Shown: positions 16,996 to 26,684, numbered from the stretch's first letter. The stretch: DNA of 64,000 nt from CALKJP01 sp046299555 (GCA_046299555.1 JBKBHS010000001.1:248001-312000); one strand, 5' to 3'. Notes: generated from the letters alone by a model not told the origin. Translations and numbers: made by a program.

Positions 16996-18495
16996 ATGGC
17001 ATTAAAATCGTTTATAAGTTTATACTATGCCCGCTGGGTAGTTTCCAATATTCAAAAATGGAGCAAAAAACCCATTGAAACCCAAGAATCAGTTTTGCAG
17101 GAATTAATAGAAGGTGCTAAAAACACTGCTTTTGGCAAAGACCATCATTTTTCAGAAATAAAAAGCTACGAAGATTTTAAAAAGCATGTTCCTGTTAGAG
17201 ACTACGAAGCATTATCGCCATACATTCAACGCATTATTAATGGAGAAAGTGATGTGTTGTGGAAAGGTACACCTATTTATTTTTGTAAAACCTCCGGAAC
17301 AACTTCGGGTACTAAGTATATTCCTATTTCGAAAGAATCAATTTCTAACCACATAGATAGTGCTAAAAATGCCTTGCTTTGCTACATAGCAGAAACGGGC
17401 AATACGCAATTTGTTGATGGCAAAATGATTTTTTTGCAAGGTAGTCCGAAATTAGACAAAAAAGGGAAAATACCAACAGGTCGACTATCGGGAATTGTAG
17501 CTCATCACGTGCCGGCATATTTGCAAAAAAACCGAATGCCAAGTTTTGCAACCAATTGTATTGAAGATTGGGAAACCAAGGTTGAAGCCATTGCTAAAGA
17601 AACAATGGTAGAAGATATGCGGCTTATTAGTGGTATTCCACCTTGGGTACAAATGTATTTTGAAAAACTGTTAGAATTAAGCGGCAAGAAAAATATTAAA
17701 GAGTTGTTTCCTCAATTTTCATTGTTTGTCTATGGCGGGGTAAATTATGAACCCTACCGAAACAGAATGGAACAGCTTATAGGTGGCAAGGTAGACAGCA
17801 TAGAAACCTACCCGGCATCGGAAGGGTTTATTGCTTTTCAAAACTCTCAAAAAGAAGAAGGCTTGTTGTTAATTTTGAACAAAGGCATTTTTTATGAATT
17901 TATTCCTGCTGAAGAATATTTTAATGAAAACCCTACGCGTATTAGCTTAAAAGATGTAGAGCTTGGTAAAAATTATGCTCTGATAATGAATACCAATGCC
18001 GGCTTGTGGGGATACAGCATAGGCGATACTGTAAAATTTGTATCAAAAAACCCTTACAAAATTATTGTTAGTGGAAGAATTAAGCATTTTACTTCTGCCT
18101 TTGGAGAACATGTAATTGCCGAAGAGGTGGAATATGCCATGAAAAACGCTCTATCAAAATTTGGTGGAGAAATAATAGATTTTCATGTGGCTCCGCAAGT
18201 TAATCCTCCCGAAGGAGGCTTACCATATCACGAATGGCTGATTGAATTTGCCCAAAAGCCAACCGATATGAATACCTTTGCGGAGGAGCTGGACAAAAGC
18301 ATGCAGCAAAAAAACATTTACTACCGCGATTTGATTACTGGAAATATTTTAAGGCCATTAAAAATTACCTGTTTAAAAAAAGAGGCCTTTATACAATACA
18401 TGAAATCACAGGGGAAACTTGGTGGACAAAACAAAACTCCTCGTTTGGCTAATGATAGAAAAATGGCCGATGCTTTATCGATGTTTAAACAATAA
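16996..18495 (+). CDS. GH3-like acyl-acid amido synthetase family protein
   Basis: 499 residues. The ATP-binding motif CKTSGTTSGTKYIPIS starts at residue 97. Further family blocks are VYGGVNYEPYR, YPASEGFIAFQ and the late motif VSGRIKHFTSAFGEHV. Plant GH3 enzymes adenylate and conjugate hormones such as auxin or jasmonate to amino acids. Bacteroidota carry homologues whose substrates are not established, so the reaction here is inferred only as adenylation of a carboxylate. The gene is single, has its own upstream region, and its stop abuts the nadK stop (convergent, no gap). Confidence 0.88.
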   Translation: MALKSFISLYYARWVVSNIQKWSKKPIETQESVLQELIEGAKNTAFGKDHHFSEIKSYEDFKKHVPVRDYEALSPYIQRIINGESDVLWKGTPIYFCKTSGTTSGTKYIPISKESISNHIDSAKNALLCYIAETGNTQFVDGKMIFLQGSPKLDKKGKIPTGRLSGIVAHHVPAYLQKNRMPSFATNCIEDWETKVEAIAKETMVEDMRLISGIPPWVQMYFEKLLELSGKKNIKELFPQFSLFVYGGVNYEPYRNRMEQLIGGKVDSIETYPASEGFIAFQNSQKEEGLLLILNKGIFYEFIPAEEYFNENPTRISLKDVELGKNYALIMNTNAGLWGYSIGDTVKFVSKNPYKIIVSGRIKHFTSAFGEHVIAEEVEYAMKNALSKFGGEIIDFHVAPQVNPPEGGLPYHEWLIEFAQKPTDMNTFAEELDKSMQQKNIYYRDLITGNILRPLKITCLKKEAFIQYMKSQGKLGGQNKTPRLANDRKMADALSMFKQ

Positions 18496-19374
18496 TTAAT
18501 TCCTCAAATCCATACCCCACATCAATTTTTTGCGAAGCATGTAAAGAAATGACAAATCTTTTATGCGAATAAGATTAAATTTAAAATCTTCTTTTACAAT
18601 AGTAAGTGTTTCTTCGGCCTTTACCGTAGCACTTCTGGAATCTAAAGCTGCCAGATAGTGATTGCTTCGCCCTTCTATTTTTAATTCTATTTTGCTCTTA
18701 TCAGATATAACCATGGGGCGCACATTTAGATTGTGCGGTGCTATAGGTGTTATGACAAAATTTTCCGAATCGGGCATCATTAATGGTCCTCCACAACTTA
18801 AAGAATAAGCGGTAGAGCCCGTGGGAGTAGAAATAATTAATCCATCTGCCCAATAGGAATTCAAATATTCTCCATTGATAGTTGCATGTATTAGCATCAT
18901 AGATGCTGAATCTTTTTTGTGAATGGTTAATTCATTCAAGGCATAATTAACTTCACCAAAAATTTTGCTTTCGCTTTCTAATCTAAGCAGACTTCTTTGT
19001 TCAATGCTAAAGCTTTTGCTCATGAGCGCATTTAAGGCTTCATCCATATCGTCAACCGATATGCTCGATAAAAAACCCATTCGGCCCGTATTAAATCCTA
19101 TTACCGGAATACCGGAATCTCTTACCAGCGAAACGGTATCTAGCATGGTTCCATCGCCACCAATGCTGATTAAAAAATCAACATTATTGCGAATTTCGGT
19201 ATGATTGCTAAATGCACAAACCGTTTCTTTTAGTTGAATGCGGCTTTGTAAAAAATCAAAAAAAGTGGTGTAGATATACAGCCGTGCTCCGGACTCGTGA
19301 AGTTTGTCAAACAACGCTTGTACCTGCTCTGTGTATTTGTTTGCAAAGTTTCGTCCGTATATGGCTATTTTCAT
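18496..19374 (-). CDS. nadK: NAD kinase
   Basis: Phosphorylates NAD to NADP in the cytoplasm. The 292-residue protein has the diagnostic ISIGGDGTML motif (Asp of GGDGT is catalytic), GFNTGRMGFLSS, and the TPTGSTAYSLSCGG substrate-binding block. Length is normal. It is the last gene of a three-gene minus-strand run (CBS protein, BamA-like protein, nadK) with spacings of about 10 bp. Confidence 0.96.
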   Translation of the reverse strand: MKIAIYGRNFANKYTEQVQALFDKLHESGARLYIYTTFFDFLQSRIQLKETVCAFSNHTEIRNNVDFLISIGGDGTMLDTVSLVRDSGIPVIGFNTGRMGFLSSISVDDMDEALNALMSKSFSIEQRSLLRLESESKIFGEVNYALNELTIHKKDSASMMLIHATINGEYLNSYWADGLIISTPTGSTAYSLSCGGPLMMPDSENFVITPIAPHNLNVRPMVISDKSKIELKIEGRSNHYLAALDSRSATVKAEETLTIVKEDFKFNLIRIKDLSFLYMLRKKLMWGMDLRN

Positions 19375-19383
19375 GATGTAGTA

Positions 19384-20829
19384 TTATATCGGTGAGGCAA
19401 AGTTGAGAAAAAAACCGCGTTCTCCCAATTTATTAAAAGAGTATTCAAAACGAATGCTGAAATCGTAAAAGGTTACAAAATCAATGCCTGTTCCATAACC
19501 TATCATCCAAGTATTGCCAATAGGATTAGTAGATGCATACATTCTGTCGTTCACATATCCAAAATCGCAGTAAATGTTCCAGTAAAAAGCATAATGAATG
19601 GTATTAAATCGTGTGGATGGCAAAAATGGAATTTTTCTAACGCGAGGAGCCACCAATCGTGTTTTAAAGTTGTTGTGATTTAAGAACCAGCTTTGTCCAT
19701 CCACCACATAGTATTCATAACCCCTTACATTATCCATTCCATAGCCTAATCCACGCTGTGTGTAATATGGCATTTTTTCCTGAAAAGTATGTTTTACTTT
19801 AACCATACTTCCCCAATAAAATATTTCCGAAAATTTGTGAAATTTTTTTGCCGTTGTAGTAAAATAAAGTAAATCCGGTTCGTTTTTCAATACGCCAATT
19901 CCTGATTTCACAATTTCAAAATCGAAAAAATGACCTTGTAAGGGGTATAGCTGAACATCTCTTCGGTCGTGTTTAAAATAATAGCTTAAGAGGATATATT
20001 GCGTAAAGTTTTTATTGTTTGGAAAATAATCACTGCTGAGTTTAAGCAGCGAGTCTTGAACGGTTACATAGTTATACTTTATTTGTAAATTGTGGATGTT
20101 GTAGATAGCCCTGCGATAGCTCCAATCTGTTTTTACATAAAACTCCGTGCGCACCGGATTTTCTGTATCTCTAAAAAAATCGCGTTTATTATTGGTTGTC
20201 CCATAGGTTAGCTCTTTGTTGGTATTGTAACTAACCGTAGTTTTTAAACCGATGGTTTGTTGTTTATTTAGATAAGGCACACTGTATTGCATTGCAAAAC
20301 GTTGTGTATAGCCCGTTTGAAAAATTAAACGCACAGCTTCTTTCCTTCCTCTAAAATTTTCTCGAGTTAAAAACATACCATAATTGGCACGGGTTAAATC
20401 TTTGGTAAGCCACCAGGTATTAAAATTGGTTTCGGCCAGTTCAAAGTAAGGCACAGGCCACAAATACCACCGTTCAATTACGTTTATGTTGATGTAAATT
20501 TCATCTTCGCAAAGAGCATAGGTAATTTCTACAAAGTTAAAAAGAGAGGTATTGTATAAATTTCTCCTGGATAGTCTAAGCTTTTCGGCAAAGTTGGAGG
20601 GGTATAAACTATCGTATAAAGAAAAGCTTAGCTCTCTAGTAATGATGTGCTCTTTGGTAACTTTATTCCCGTAAATATTTATTTCATAAATCTTTACAGG
20701 ATGGGCAATTTTGGCGCTATCAAACTTTTCAACCGAAGGAGCTCTAAAAACAACTGTATCAGAAGCGTTTTGCTGTGCAAATAGTGAAACAGAAAAAAGG
20801 AAAAATATTGCAAAAAGCGCTTGCCGCAT
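19384..20829 (-). CDS. BamA/TamA-like outer-membrane protein with one POTRA domain
   Basis: 481 residues. Signal peptide MRQALFAIFFLFSVSLFAQ. One POTRA-like domain (about 45-115: IYEINIYGNKVTKEHIITREL, then NLYNTSLFNFVEI and EIYININVIERW). A C-terminal beta-barrel of about 16 strands follows, with alternating aromatic/hydrophobic residues and a terminal aromatic-rich strand (ERGFFLNFAS). It belongs to the Omp85 superfamily but is much shorter than BamA, which has five POTRA domains. It may be a patatin/metallophosphatase-type or minor Omp85 protein. The function is unknown beyond outer-membrane location. Neighbours nadK and the CBS protein give no clear pathway link. Confidence 0.82.
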   Translation of the reverse strand: MRQALFAIFFLFSVSLFAQQNASDTVVFRAPSVEKFDSAKIAHPVKIYEINIYGNKVTKEHIITRELSFSLYDSLYPSNFAEKLRLSRRNLYNTSLFNFVEITYALCEDEIYININVIERWYLWPVPYFELAETNFNTWWLTKDLTRANYGMFLTRENFRGRKEAVRLIFQTGYTQRFAMQYSVPYLNKQQTIGLKTTVSYNTNKELTYGTTNNKRDFFRDTENPVRTEFYVKTDWSYRRAIYNIHNLQIKYNYVTVQDSLLKLSSDYFPNNKNFTQYILLSYYFKHDRRDVQLYPLQGHFFDFEIVKSGIGVLKNEPDLLYFTTTAKKFHKFSEIFYWGSMVKVKHTFQEKMPYYTQRGLGYGMDNVRGYEYYVVDGQSWFLNHNNFKTRLVAPRVRKIPFLPSTRFNTIHYAFYWNIYCDFGYVNDRMYASTNPIGNTWMIGYGTGIDFVTFYDFSIRFEYSFNKLGERGFFLNFASPI

Positions 20830-20841
20830 GGGGCTAAAATA

Positions 20842-21510
20842 CTAAATGTTGAGGTAATTCATAAATGAATCGAAACGCTGCTTATTATCATCATAAAAAT
20901 CCATGTGATTAAATGACGCTTTAACATTATAATTATAACGATAAAATGTTTGCAATACAGCTGATAAATCGGTACGATTAATTTTAATGGTTACTTCCAA
21001 CTTAGTAGAATCAGCCGTTGAACTGATATACAAACTTAAGATTTTAGCATCATTTCCCTCAACAATTCCGGCTATTTGTGTGAGTGAATAATCATTCGTA
21101 TTTAATTCTAAAATAATTATTCCTCCTGCTTCGGTAAGGCTTGCCATGTCGGCAAAACATTGCACCAAACGAGCCAAAGTTATAGTGCCCAAATATTCAT
21201 TATTTCTGGTAAGAACAGGAACCGTTGTTAATTGTAAATTTTTAACCAGCTTAATTACTTCGTAAATATGATCGTCTTCGTAAACAAAAGGACGCATTAA
21301 GGAAATTTTATGCTCTGCTAAAGATTTGTCAGGAGCATTCATATCCATAATTTCAGAGTCGGAAATGATACCAATGTATTCTTTAAAATCAACTATTGGA
21401 AGATGAGAAACCTTGAACTCTTCCATCCATTGTAAAGCCAAGAGACCGGAGTCGGAGGTCTTTAAAGGAGGAATTTCATCTGTTATTAGTTTATAGGCTA
21501 TCATTTCCAT
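20842..21510 (-). CDS. CBS-domain protein with C-terminal ACT-like region
   Basis: 222 residues. Two CBS motifs lie at about 1-60 (VSHLPIVDFKEYIGIISDSEI) and about 75-130 (LTTVPVLTRNNEYLGTITLARLV). A C-terminal alpha/beta region follows (about 138-200, IIILELNTNDYSLTQIAGIVEGNDAKIL) that looks ACT-like. CBS pairs usually bind adenylates, and ACT domains bind amino acids, so a ligand-sensing role is inferred. The gene is commonly found beside nadK and opposite pdxJ in this phylum. A second ATG lies two codons in (21504). Confidence 0.82.
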   Translation of the reverse strand: MEMIAYKLITDEIPPLKTSDSGLLALQWMEEFKVSHLPIVDFKEYIGIISDSEIMDMNAPDKSLAEHKISLMRPFVYEDDHIYEVIKLVKNLQLTTVPVLTRNNEYLGTITLARLVQCFADMASLTEAGGIIILELNTNDYSLTQIAGIVEGNDAKILSLYISSTADSTKLEVTIKINRTDLSAVLQTFYRYNYNVKASFNHMDFYDDNKQRFDSFMNYLNI

Positions 21511-21553
21511 ACATTATTAAACACAAAAAGCTTCATCTTTGTTGTGTTTGATA

Positions 21554-21561
21554 CAAACCTA
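21554..21561 (-). promoter_or_regulatory. -7 promoter element for the CBS-BamA-like-nadK run
   Basis: TAGGTTTG on the minus strand, an exact TAnnTTTG match about 45 bp upstream of the CBS gene. Between it and the start codon lies an inverted repeat (AAACACAA at 21519 / TTGTGTTT at 21542) that could form a leader hairpin. Confidence 0.45.
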
Positions 21562-21647
21562 CATGATTTTTTAAAAATAAAAAAAAGGAATTTTGTGTTC
21601 ATTATTTTCAGCCAAATAAAATCATCCATTTATTTGCTGCAATTACG

Positions 21648-21655
21648 TAGTTTTG
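21648..21655 (+). promoter_or_regulatory. -7 promoter element of pdxJ
   Basis: TAGTTTTG matches TAnnTTTG exactly and would start transcription about 5-8 nt before the ATG at 21668. This argues against the in-frame TTG at 21653 as start, since that codon lies within the promoter element. Confidence 0.5.
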
Positions 21656-21667
21656 CAAAAAACAATT

Positions 21668-22402
21668 ATGACTAAGCTAAGTGTAAACATCAATAAAATT
21701 GCAACGCTTCGAAATTCACGCGGAGGAAATGTGCCTGATTTACTAAAAGTGGCAAAAGATTGCGAGCGCTTTGGGGCACAAGGAATAACTGTTCATCCTC
21801 GACCTGATGAACGCCACATTCGTTACGCTGATGTTTATGCCTTAAAACCTATTTTAACCACCGAGTTTAATATAGAAGGAAATCCAAAAGTTAAAAAATT
21901 TGTCGATTTGGTTTTGGATGTTAAGCCCGAACAGGTTACTCTCGTTCCGGATAGCGATGGACAGCTAACATCTGATCATGGCTGGGACACCATTGCCCAT
22001 CGCGATTATTTAAAAGACATTATTGCTATGTTTAAAGAAGCCGGGATACGTACCTCTATTTTTGTTGATCCGGATGAGCGAATGGTTGAAGGCGCTGTGG
22101 CTACCGGTACTGATAGGATTGAGCTTTATACAGAAGCCTATGCAAAGAATTATAGCAATGATCCCAATGCTGCTATTGCCCCATATCTAAAAGCGGCATT
22201 AAAAGCCGAAGAACTGGGCATAGGATTAAATGCCGGACATGATTTAAACCTCGAAAATTTACATTTTTTCAGAGCCAATATCCCTTGGTTGTTGGAGGTT
22301 TCAATTGGACATGCTTTAATAAGTGATGCTTTGTACTATGGTTTAGAAAAAACCATTCAACTTTATTTACAACAATTGCAATTTACTCACCAAGACGTTT
22401 AA
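21668..22402 (+). CDS. pdxJ: pyridoxine 5'-phosphate synthase
   Basis: Condenses 1-deoxyxylulose 5-phosphate with 3-amino-2-oxopropyl phosphate to make pyridoxine phosphate. 244 residues from the ATG at 21668. Diagnostic blocks: LSVNINKIATLRNSRGGNVP, GAQGITVHPRPDERHIR (active-site His), FNIEGNP, VTLVPDSDGQLTSDHGWD, and the late GIGLNAGHDLN with a catalytic His. Its substrate DXP is also the substrate of dxr, encoded in this window. The next gene starts 2 bp after its stop. Confidence 0.96.
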   Translation: MTKLSVNINKIATLRNSRGGNVPDLLKVAKDCERFGAQGITVHPRPDERHIRYADVYALKPILTTEFNIEGNPKVKKFVDLVLDVKPEQVTLVPDSDGQLTSDHGWDTIAHRDYLKDIIAMFKEAGIRTSIFVDPDERMVEGAVATGTDRIELYTEAYAKNYSNDPNAAIAPYLKAALKAEELGIGLNAGHDLNLENLHFFRANIPWLLEVSIGHALISDALYYGLEKTIQLYLQQLQFTHQDV

Positions 22403-22404
22403 AA

Positions 22405-23169
22405 ATGCAGCTTAACTATAAGGAATTAGGACAAGGACAAGCTTTAATCATTCATCATGGTTTATTTGGTTCGCTTGATAATTGGATGACCATTGCCCGC
22501 CAATTTGCAGAACATTTTCATGTGTATTTGATAGATGCCAGAAATCATGGTCAATCGCCACACGATGAGCGATGGGACTATCCAACCATGGCGAATGATT
22601 TACACGAATTTATTCAGCAACAAAACATTCTTTATCCTATAATAATGGGGCATAGCATGGGAGGAAAAGTGGCTATGCATTTTGCCTCAGAGCATCCTGA
22701 AATGCTAGATAAATTAATTGTAGTAGATATTGCTCCAAAAGATTATCCGCCACATCATCAGGAAGTTTTACAAGCGTTAAACGCTGTAGATTTTAAAAAA
22801 GTAAAAAGTCGTAAAGAAGCCGAAGAGGCCGTATCGCAATACATTAAAGATTTTGCCGTAAAACAGTTTTTATTAAAAAATATGTATTGGAAAAGTCAAG
22901 ATGAATTAGCATGGAGATTTAATTTGCCGGTTATAGAAAAAAATATTGAATTAATTGGCAAAAACACGTTGGGAAATACCGTAATTGATGTTCCAACATT
23001 ATTTATTGCCGGAGCCAAATCGAATTATATTTTGCCAAGTGATGAAGCGCTTATAAAAGCATACTTCCCCAATTCGGAAATTATATTTTTCCCCAATGCA
23101 GGGCATTGGGTGCATGCCGAAGCACCAAAAGAATTGTTTGAAGCGGTATTAAAATTTAGTCGCCAATAG
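22405..23169 (+). CDS. alpha/beta hydrolase (YbfF-like esterase)
   Basis: 254 residues. Oxyanion region HHGLFGSLDNWM, nucleophile elbow MGHSMGGKVA (Ser84), an acid residue likely in LFIAGAKSNYILPSDEA, and the late His in AGHWVHAEAPKEL. The family is the YbfF/esterase group with an unclear physiological acyl substrate. It lies 2 bp after pdxJ and is almost certainly co-transcribed. A link to PLP metabolism is only positional. Confidence 0.88.
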   Translation: MQLNYKELGQGQALIIHHGLFGSLDNWMTIARQFAEHFHVYLIDARNHGQSPHDERWDYPTMANDLHEFIQQQNILYPIIMGHSMGGKVAMHFASEHPEMLDKLIVVDIAPKDYPPHHQEVLQALNAVDFKKVKSRKEAEEAVSQYIKDFAVKQFLLKNMYWKSQDELAWRFNLPVIEKNIELIGKNTLGNTVIDVPTLFIAGAKSNYILPSDEALIKAYFPNSEIIFFPNAGHWVHAEAPKELFEAVLKFSRQ

Positions 23170-23179
23170 GCAATATAAA

Positions 23180-25477
23180 TTACTGAACTACTAACTTTTC
23201 TGATTTTACAAGCGTTCCTGTATTAAATATTTGCACCAAATACACTCCTTTTTGAAAGTGCTCAAGGTTAATGGTATGCGTATTTTCGGTAACAATCTCT
23301 TTGGATGCCAATCTTCCGCTTATATCATATACTTCAATATATGTATTATCATAACTGCTAAATTCTGTATATAGAAAAGAATTTTTTTGAGCAGGATTTG
23401 GAAATAATAATGTTTTACTTTCCGGTAATTCAGAAAGATTCATTCCTGTTAAAATACAGGATATAGGCGGATTAGAAATATAGGTCATGGTTTCAAAATC
23501 AATAAAGCATGGGTAGTTTACCTTGTCAATAAAGGGGTTTCTGTTGCCTTGTAAGGAATCTAAATAATCATTTCGTGCTCTTTCGTAGCTATCAGGGGGA
23601 TATTGAAAATGCCAGTCTTTAATTACATTTTGGTCTTGTCCATAATTGATTAAAAACGAGCTGCAATTACCTATTGGATTAGGGAATTTCCAATTATTCC
23701 CATTTACTCCATTATAAGCAATAGCCATATACATCATGGCTCTGGCCGCACGCCCTTTGTGTTCGTTTCGAGGTTCGTACACTCTTTTTCCGTTAGCATC
23801 AAGGCCAAGTTTTCCTTGTAAATATTGTTGTTCAACAGTTACTACATTTCCAAGCGGATAATTACAACGTGCTGCATTTACTTGTGTTTGACGTGTAGGA
23901 TAGAGGTTGTGTTGATCGTTATATTCCGGCAATTCCGGATTATTGGCTGGATTGGTAGGGAACCAGCTGTGTGAATAAGTGTGTTCTCTACTAAAGTTTA
24001 ATGCCGTCCAATTTAAAGGTGGATTGTACGGTCTTGCTTCACCGCTATATGCACAATATACCGTACGGGTATAAATATCGCTTCCGCTAATGGCAAATGT
24101 GTCAACCGCTTCAAAGTTTTCTAAAATGGTATTTGTATAATCACTATAGGCTATGGATGTATGCGGATTAACTCTATTGGTTAAATCTGTAAGGAAATTG
24201 GGGCTGTAAACGTTTATATTACTATAATAATTCCATGGCTGCATGGTATTTGGTGTAGTAACCGAAACTGTTGGAACGCTACCATTATAATAGCTGGTTA
24301 CATTTCCTTTTCCATTATAGGTATAAATGCTATAGTAATAGGTAATTCCCGCTCTAATGCCGGACGGATAGAATGAAAATGTTCCGGACGTAGGTTTACC
24401 AACATAAACCACCTTTGCTGTTCCAATATTTTGCCCTTTTTTATATTCTGTTCCATTGGCAGGAAATGAACTTGCCGGTGAATTTTGATGTTGCAACACT
24501 AAATATCCTCCATAATAATCAGGGGCAGGATTGGCAGCATTAAATGAAAGTTTATGACGATACGATTTTACTTCGCTACACACTAAGTTACTTGCTGATG
24601 CACTTGGCGCTGTTGCATAATTTCCTCCAACGCCATACAGATTAATAGTATAATTGCTTGTGGTATTGTCGTTGCTATTTATAATCATTTGTGCCAAGCG
24701 AGTTCCGGCAGAATTAGGAGTAAATAAAATAGTTAAGGTAATGTCTTGTAAAGGATTAATGGTTATAGGGAGCGAAGGGTTGCTTACCGAATATTCTGCT
24801 GCTGCATTTCCTGAGAATGAAATGTTGTTTATGGTTAATGCCCCGGAACTCCCAGAATTTCTAAGGGTAAATAAAACCGTATTATTTCCCGGGTAAGGAG
24901 CTGTAAAAGGCTCGCTATAGCCATTGTGAAAGATGGATGTAGTATTTTGCTTAACGGTTAAAGTTGGAAAATTATTAATTGGCTCGGCTATGCTAACATC
25001 GTCAATAGCTACGTTGCTGCCTGATACTTTATTTTCATAAAAAAAGCGAATATATCGGCTTTGAACATTTGAAGGCGTAACAGTGTAAGTAGAACAGCTT
25101 GTAGGAATTGCTCCGCTTCCTTGATAGGAGGCCATATTTACCCATACGGCTCCATTTACGGATTCTTGAACCCTAAACGTTCCCGACCATTGTCCGCTGG
25201 AAAGGCTTGCTTTCAACGCATAAGTAACAGTGCCCGGTTGAGAACCTAAATAAATAACCAGCGATTCGTTGGTGGCATCTAAACGCAAGGATTGATTACC
25301 TGCACACGCGGAACTTCCGGTATAAAACAGACTGCTGTTGTTTAGATTATTTATAGTCCATCCTGCAGGTTGTGTAGCAATGCTTTCAAAATCCCAAGAG
25401 GTAGGAACGGGCGCTTGCGCATAGGAATTAACTATGGCAAAAAATATCAGAGCGATGTTTAAATATTTATTTTTCAT
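23180..25477 (-). CDS. secreted endonuclease I family protein with T9SS type A sorting domain
   Basis: 765 residues. Signal peptide (to about residue 20). A choice-of-anchor/jelly-roll domain (about 25-165), an Ig-like ASPM/SPD-2/Hydin-type domain (about 170-285), then an FN3-like segment. The endonuclease I domain (about 415-670) has REHTYSHSWFP, EYNDQHNLYPTRQTQVN and a late GRAARAMMYMA. The ending LLFPNPAQ...GVYLVQIF...KLVVQ is a type A T9SS sorting domain. It should be exported through the T9SS and cleave nucleic acids outside the cell. The His and Asn of the DQHNLYP region are the expected metal-site residues. It follows the EEP gene by 3 bp, opposite the receptor operon. Confidence 0.9.
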   Translation of the reverse strand: MKNKYLNIALIFFAIVNSYAQAPVPTSWDFESIATQPAGWTINNLNNSSLFYTGSSACAGNQSLRLDATNESLVIYLGSQPGTVTYALKASLSSGQWSGTFRVQESVNGAVWVNMASYQGSGAIPTSCSTYTVTPSNVQSRYIRFFYENKVSGSNVAIDDVSIAEPINNFPTLTVKQNTTSIFHNGYSEPFTAPYPGNNTVLFTLRNSGSSGALTINNISFSGNAAAEYSVSNPSLPITINPLQDITLTILFTPNSAGTRLAQMIINSNDNTTSNYTINLYGVGGNYATAPSASASNLVCSEVKSYRHKLSFNAANPAPDYYGGYLVLQHQNSPASSFPANGTEYKKGQNIGTAKVVYVGKPTSGTFSFYPSGIRAGITYYYSIYTYNGKGNVTSYYNGSVPTVSVTTPNTMQPWNYYSNINVYSPNFLTDLTNRVNPHTSIAYSDYTNTILENFEAVDTFAISGSDIYTRTVYCAYSGEARPYNPPLNWTALNFSREHTYSHSWFPTNPANNPELPEYNDQHNLYPTRQTQVNAARCNYPLGNVVTVEQQYLQGKLGLDANGKRVYEPRNEHKGRAARAMMYMAIAYNGVNGNNWKFPNPIGNCSSFLINYGQDQNVIKDWHFQYPPDSYERARNDYLDSLQGNRNPFIDKVNYPCFIDFETMTYISNPPISCILTGMNLSELPESKTLLFPNPAQKNSFLYTEFSSYDNTYIEVYDISGRLASKEIVTENTHTINLEHFQKGVYLVQIFNTGTLVKSEKLVVQ

Positions 25478-25480
25478 ACG

Positions 25481-26536
25481 CTAATCCTTTTTTTCTTTTA
25501 GCAAAATAATATATACCGCAAAGTGATCGCTATAACCACCGGTATATGCTCCGCCAGCAAAAGTACGAAAAGGATAGCCTTTAAAATTACCATCTTCCTG
25601 ACGCACAAATGGCTTGTTAAAAACTTTGACCCCATAATAACAAAATGTTTCGTAATGGCACTTGGTAAGCCCGTAGCTTAAAATTATCTGGTCAAACAGA
25701 TTCCATGAATCTTTCCAAGCTAATGTGCCAATACCTTTGTTATAAAGCTCTTCCATTGGGTTAAAAAACAGGTCTTCTCTAATTTCGTGTGTTTTACCAA
25801 CAGTTTTAATATGTTTTTTTACGCTGCTGTTGGTTGGGTCATCGTTCAAATCGCCCATTATCATAATTTTAGCATTGGGCTCTAATTTTAAAATGGAGTC
25901 GGCAATGTGGCGCGAAAGGTCTGCTGCAGCCTCTCTTAACGGACGGCTGCGCTTTTCGCCCCCTCTGCGGGAAGGCCAATGACAAACAATAATATGCATT
26001 TTTTCTCCATCTAATTTACCGGACACTAATAACTGGTCGCGAGTATAAAAGTCTTCTTTCCCCGGAATTTTTAGCGTATATGACACACTGTTATCTACCA
26101 CAAAATGATTAGGATTGTAGAGCAGCGCAACATCTACACCTCGCTTATCAGGCCCATCATAATGCACAATTTGATAATTTCTGTTTTTAAGCTTTTCTGT
26201 TTTTACCAAATCTTCTAGTACACCCCTGTTTTCAACTTCTGCCAAACCTAAAATAGAAAGCCCTTCAGGGGTAGCATCAATTCCTAACTGAGAGATTACC
26301 GTTGAAAGATTTTCGAGCTTTTTATAATACTTGGCCGTATTCCATTTGTTGGCCGATTCCGGCAAATATTCTTCATCATTATTTGGCTGATTGATGGTAT
26401 CGTATAAGTTTTCTACATTATAAAAACCGATACAGGCTACATGGTATTGTTTATTTTTATCAATTTCTGCCTGAGCAAAAAGCTTGTTAGCGATAAAAAA
26501 TATAAAGGCTATTTGAATTAAAGATAAATAACGCAT
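25481..26536 (-). CDS. secreted endonuclease/exonuclease/phosphatase family protein
   Basis: 351 residues with a signal peptide (MRYLSLIQIAFIFFIANKLFAQ). The EEP (DNase I-like) fold is shown by FYNVENLYDT, GLAEVENRGVLEDL (metal Glu), HIIVCHWPSRRGGEKRSR (catalytic His), IMGDLNDDPTN (Asp/Asn pair) and the C-terminal GGYSDHFAVYI (final Asp-His). All catalytic motifs are present. It is probably periplasmic or surface-exposed. First gene of a two-gene minus-strand operon with endonuclease I, divergent from a TonB-dependent receptor operon. Confidence 0.93.
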   Translation of the reverse strand: MRYLSLIQIAFIFFIANKLFAQAEIDKNKQYHVACIGFYNVENLYDTINQPNNDEEYLPESANKWNTAKYYKKLENLSTVISQLGIDATPEGLSILGLAEVENRGVLEDLVKTEKLKNRNYQIVHYDGPDKRGVDVALLYNPNHFVVDNSVSYTLKIPGKEDFYTRDQLLVSGKLDGEKMHIIVCHWPSRRGGEKRSRPLREAAADLSRHIADSILKLEPNAKIMIMGDLNDDPTNSSVKKHIKTVGKTHEIREDLFFNPMEELYNKGIGTLAWKDSWNLFDQIILSYGLTKCHYETFCYYGVKVFNKPFVRQEDGNFKGYPFRTFAGGAYTGGYSDHFAVYIILLKEKKD

Positions 26537-26562
26537 TTTTAAAAGGTTGATTTAATTGCTTA

Positions 26563-26570
26563 CAAAGGTA
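26563..26570 (-). promoter_or_regulatory. -7 promoter element of the nuclease operon
   Basis: TACCTTTG on the minus strand, an exact TAnnTTTG match, 26 bp upstream of the ATG of the EEP gene. The -33 element is imperfect. Confidence 0.5.
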
Positions 26571-26676
26571 TTACTATTAAACGGAACTAACTATTGGTTG
26601 TTTTTACTTTCTGTTAAATTAGCGTTACCCTTTAGTATTTTAACAAATGGCTATGGTATAGCCCAAAAAATAACAA

Positions 26677-26684
26677 TATCTTTG
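26677..26684 (+). promoter_or_regulatory. -7 promoter element of the TonB-receptor operon
   Basis: TATCTTTG, an exact TAnnTTTG match, lies 20 bp upstream of the receptor ATG. With the element at 26563-26570 on the other strand, it leaves about 106 bp of shared control region between the two divergent operons. Confidence 0.5.

Noticed and set aside
18480..18496. ATGTTTAAACAATAAT at the end of the GH3 gene as a third copy of the receptor-operon leader motif
   Set aside because: It is coding sequence (Met-Phe-Lys-Gln-stop) of a convergent pair, so the match is probably chance in AT-rich DNA.
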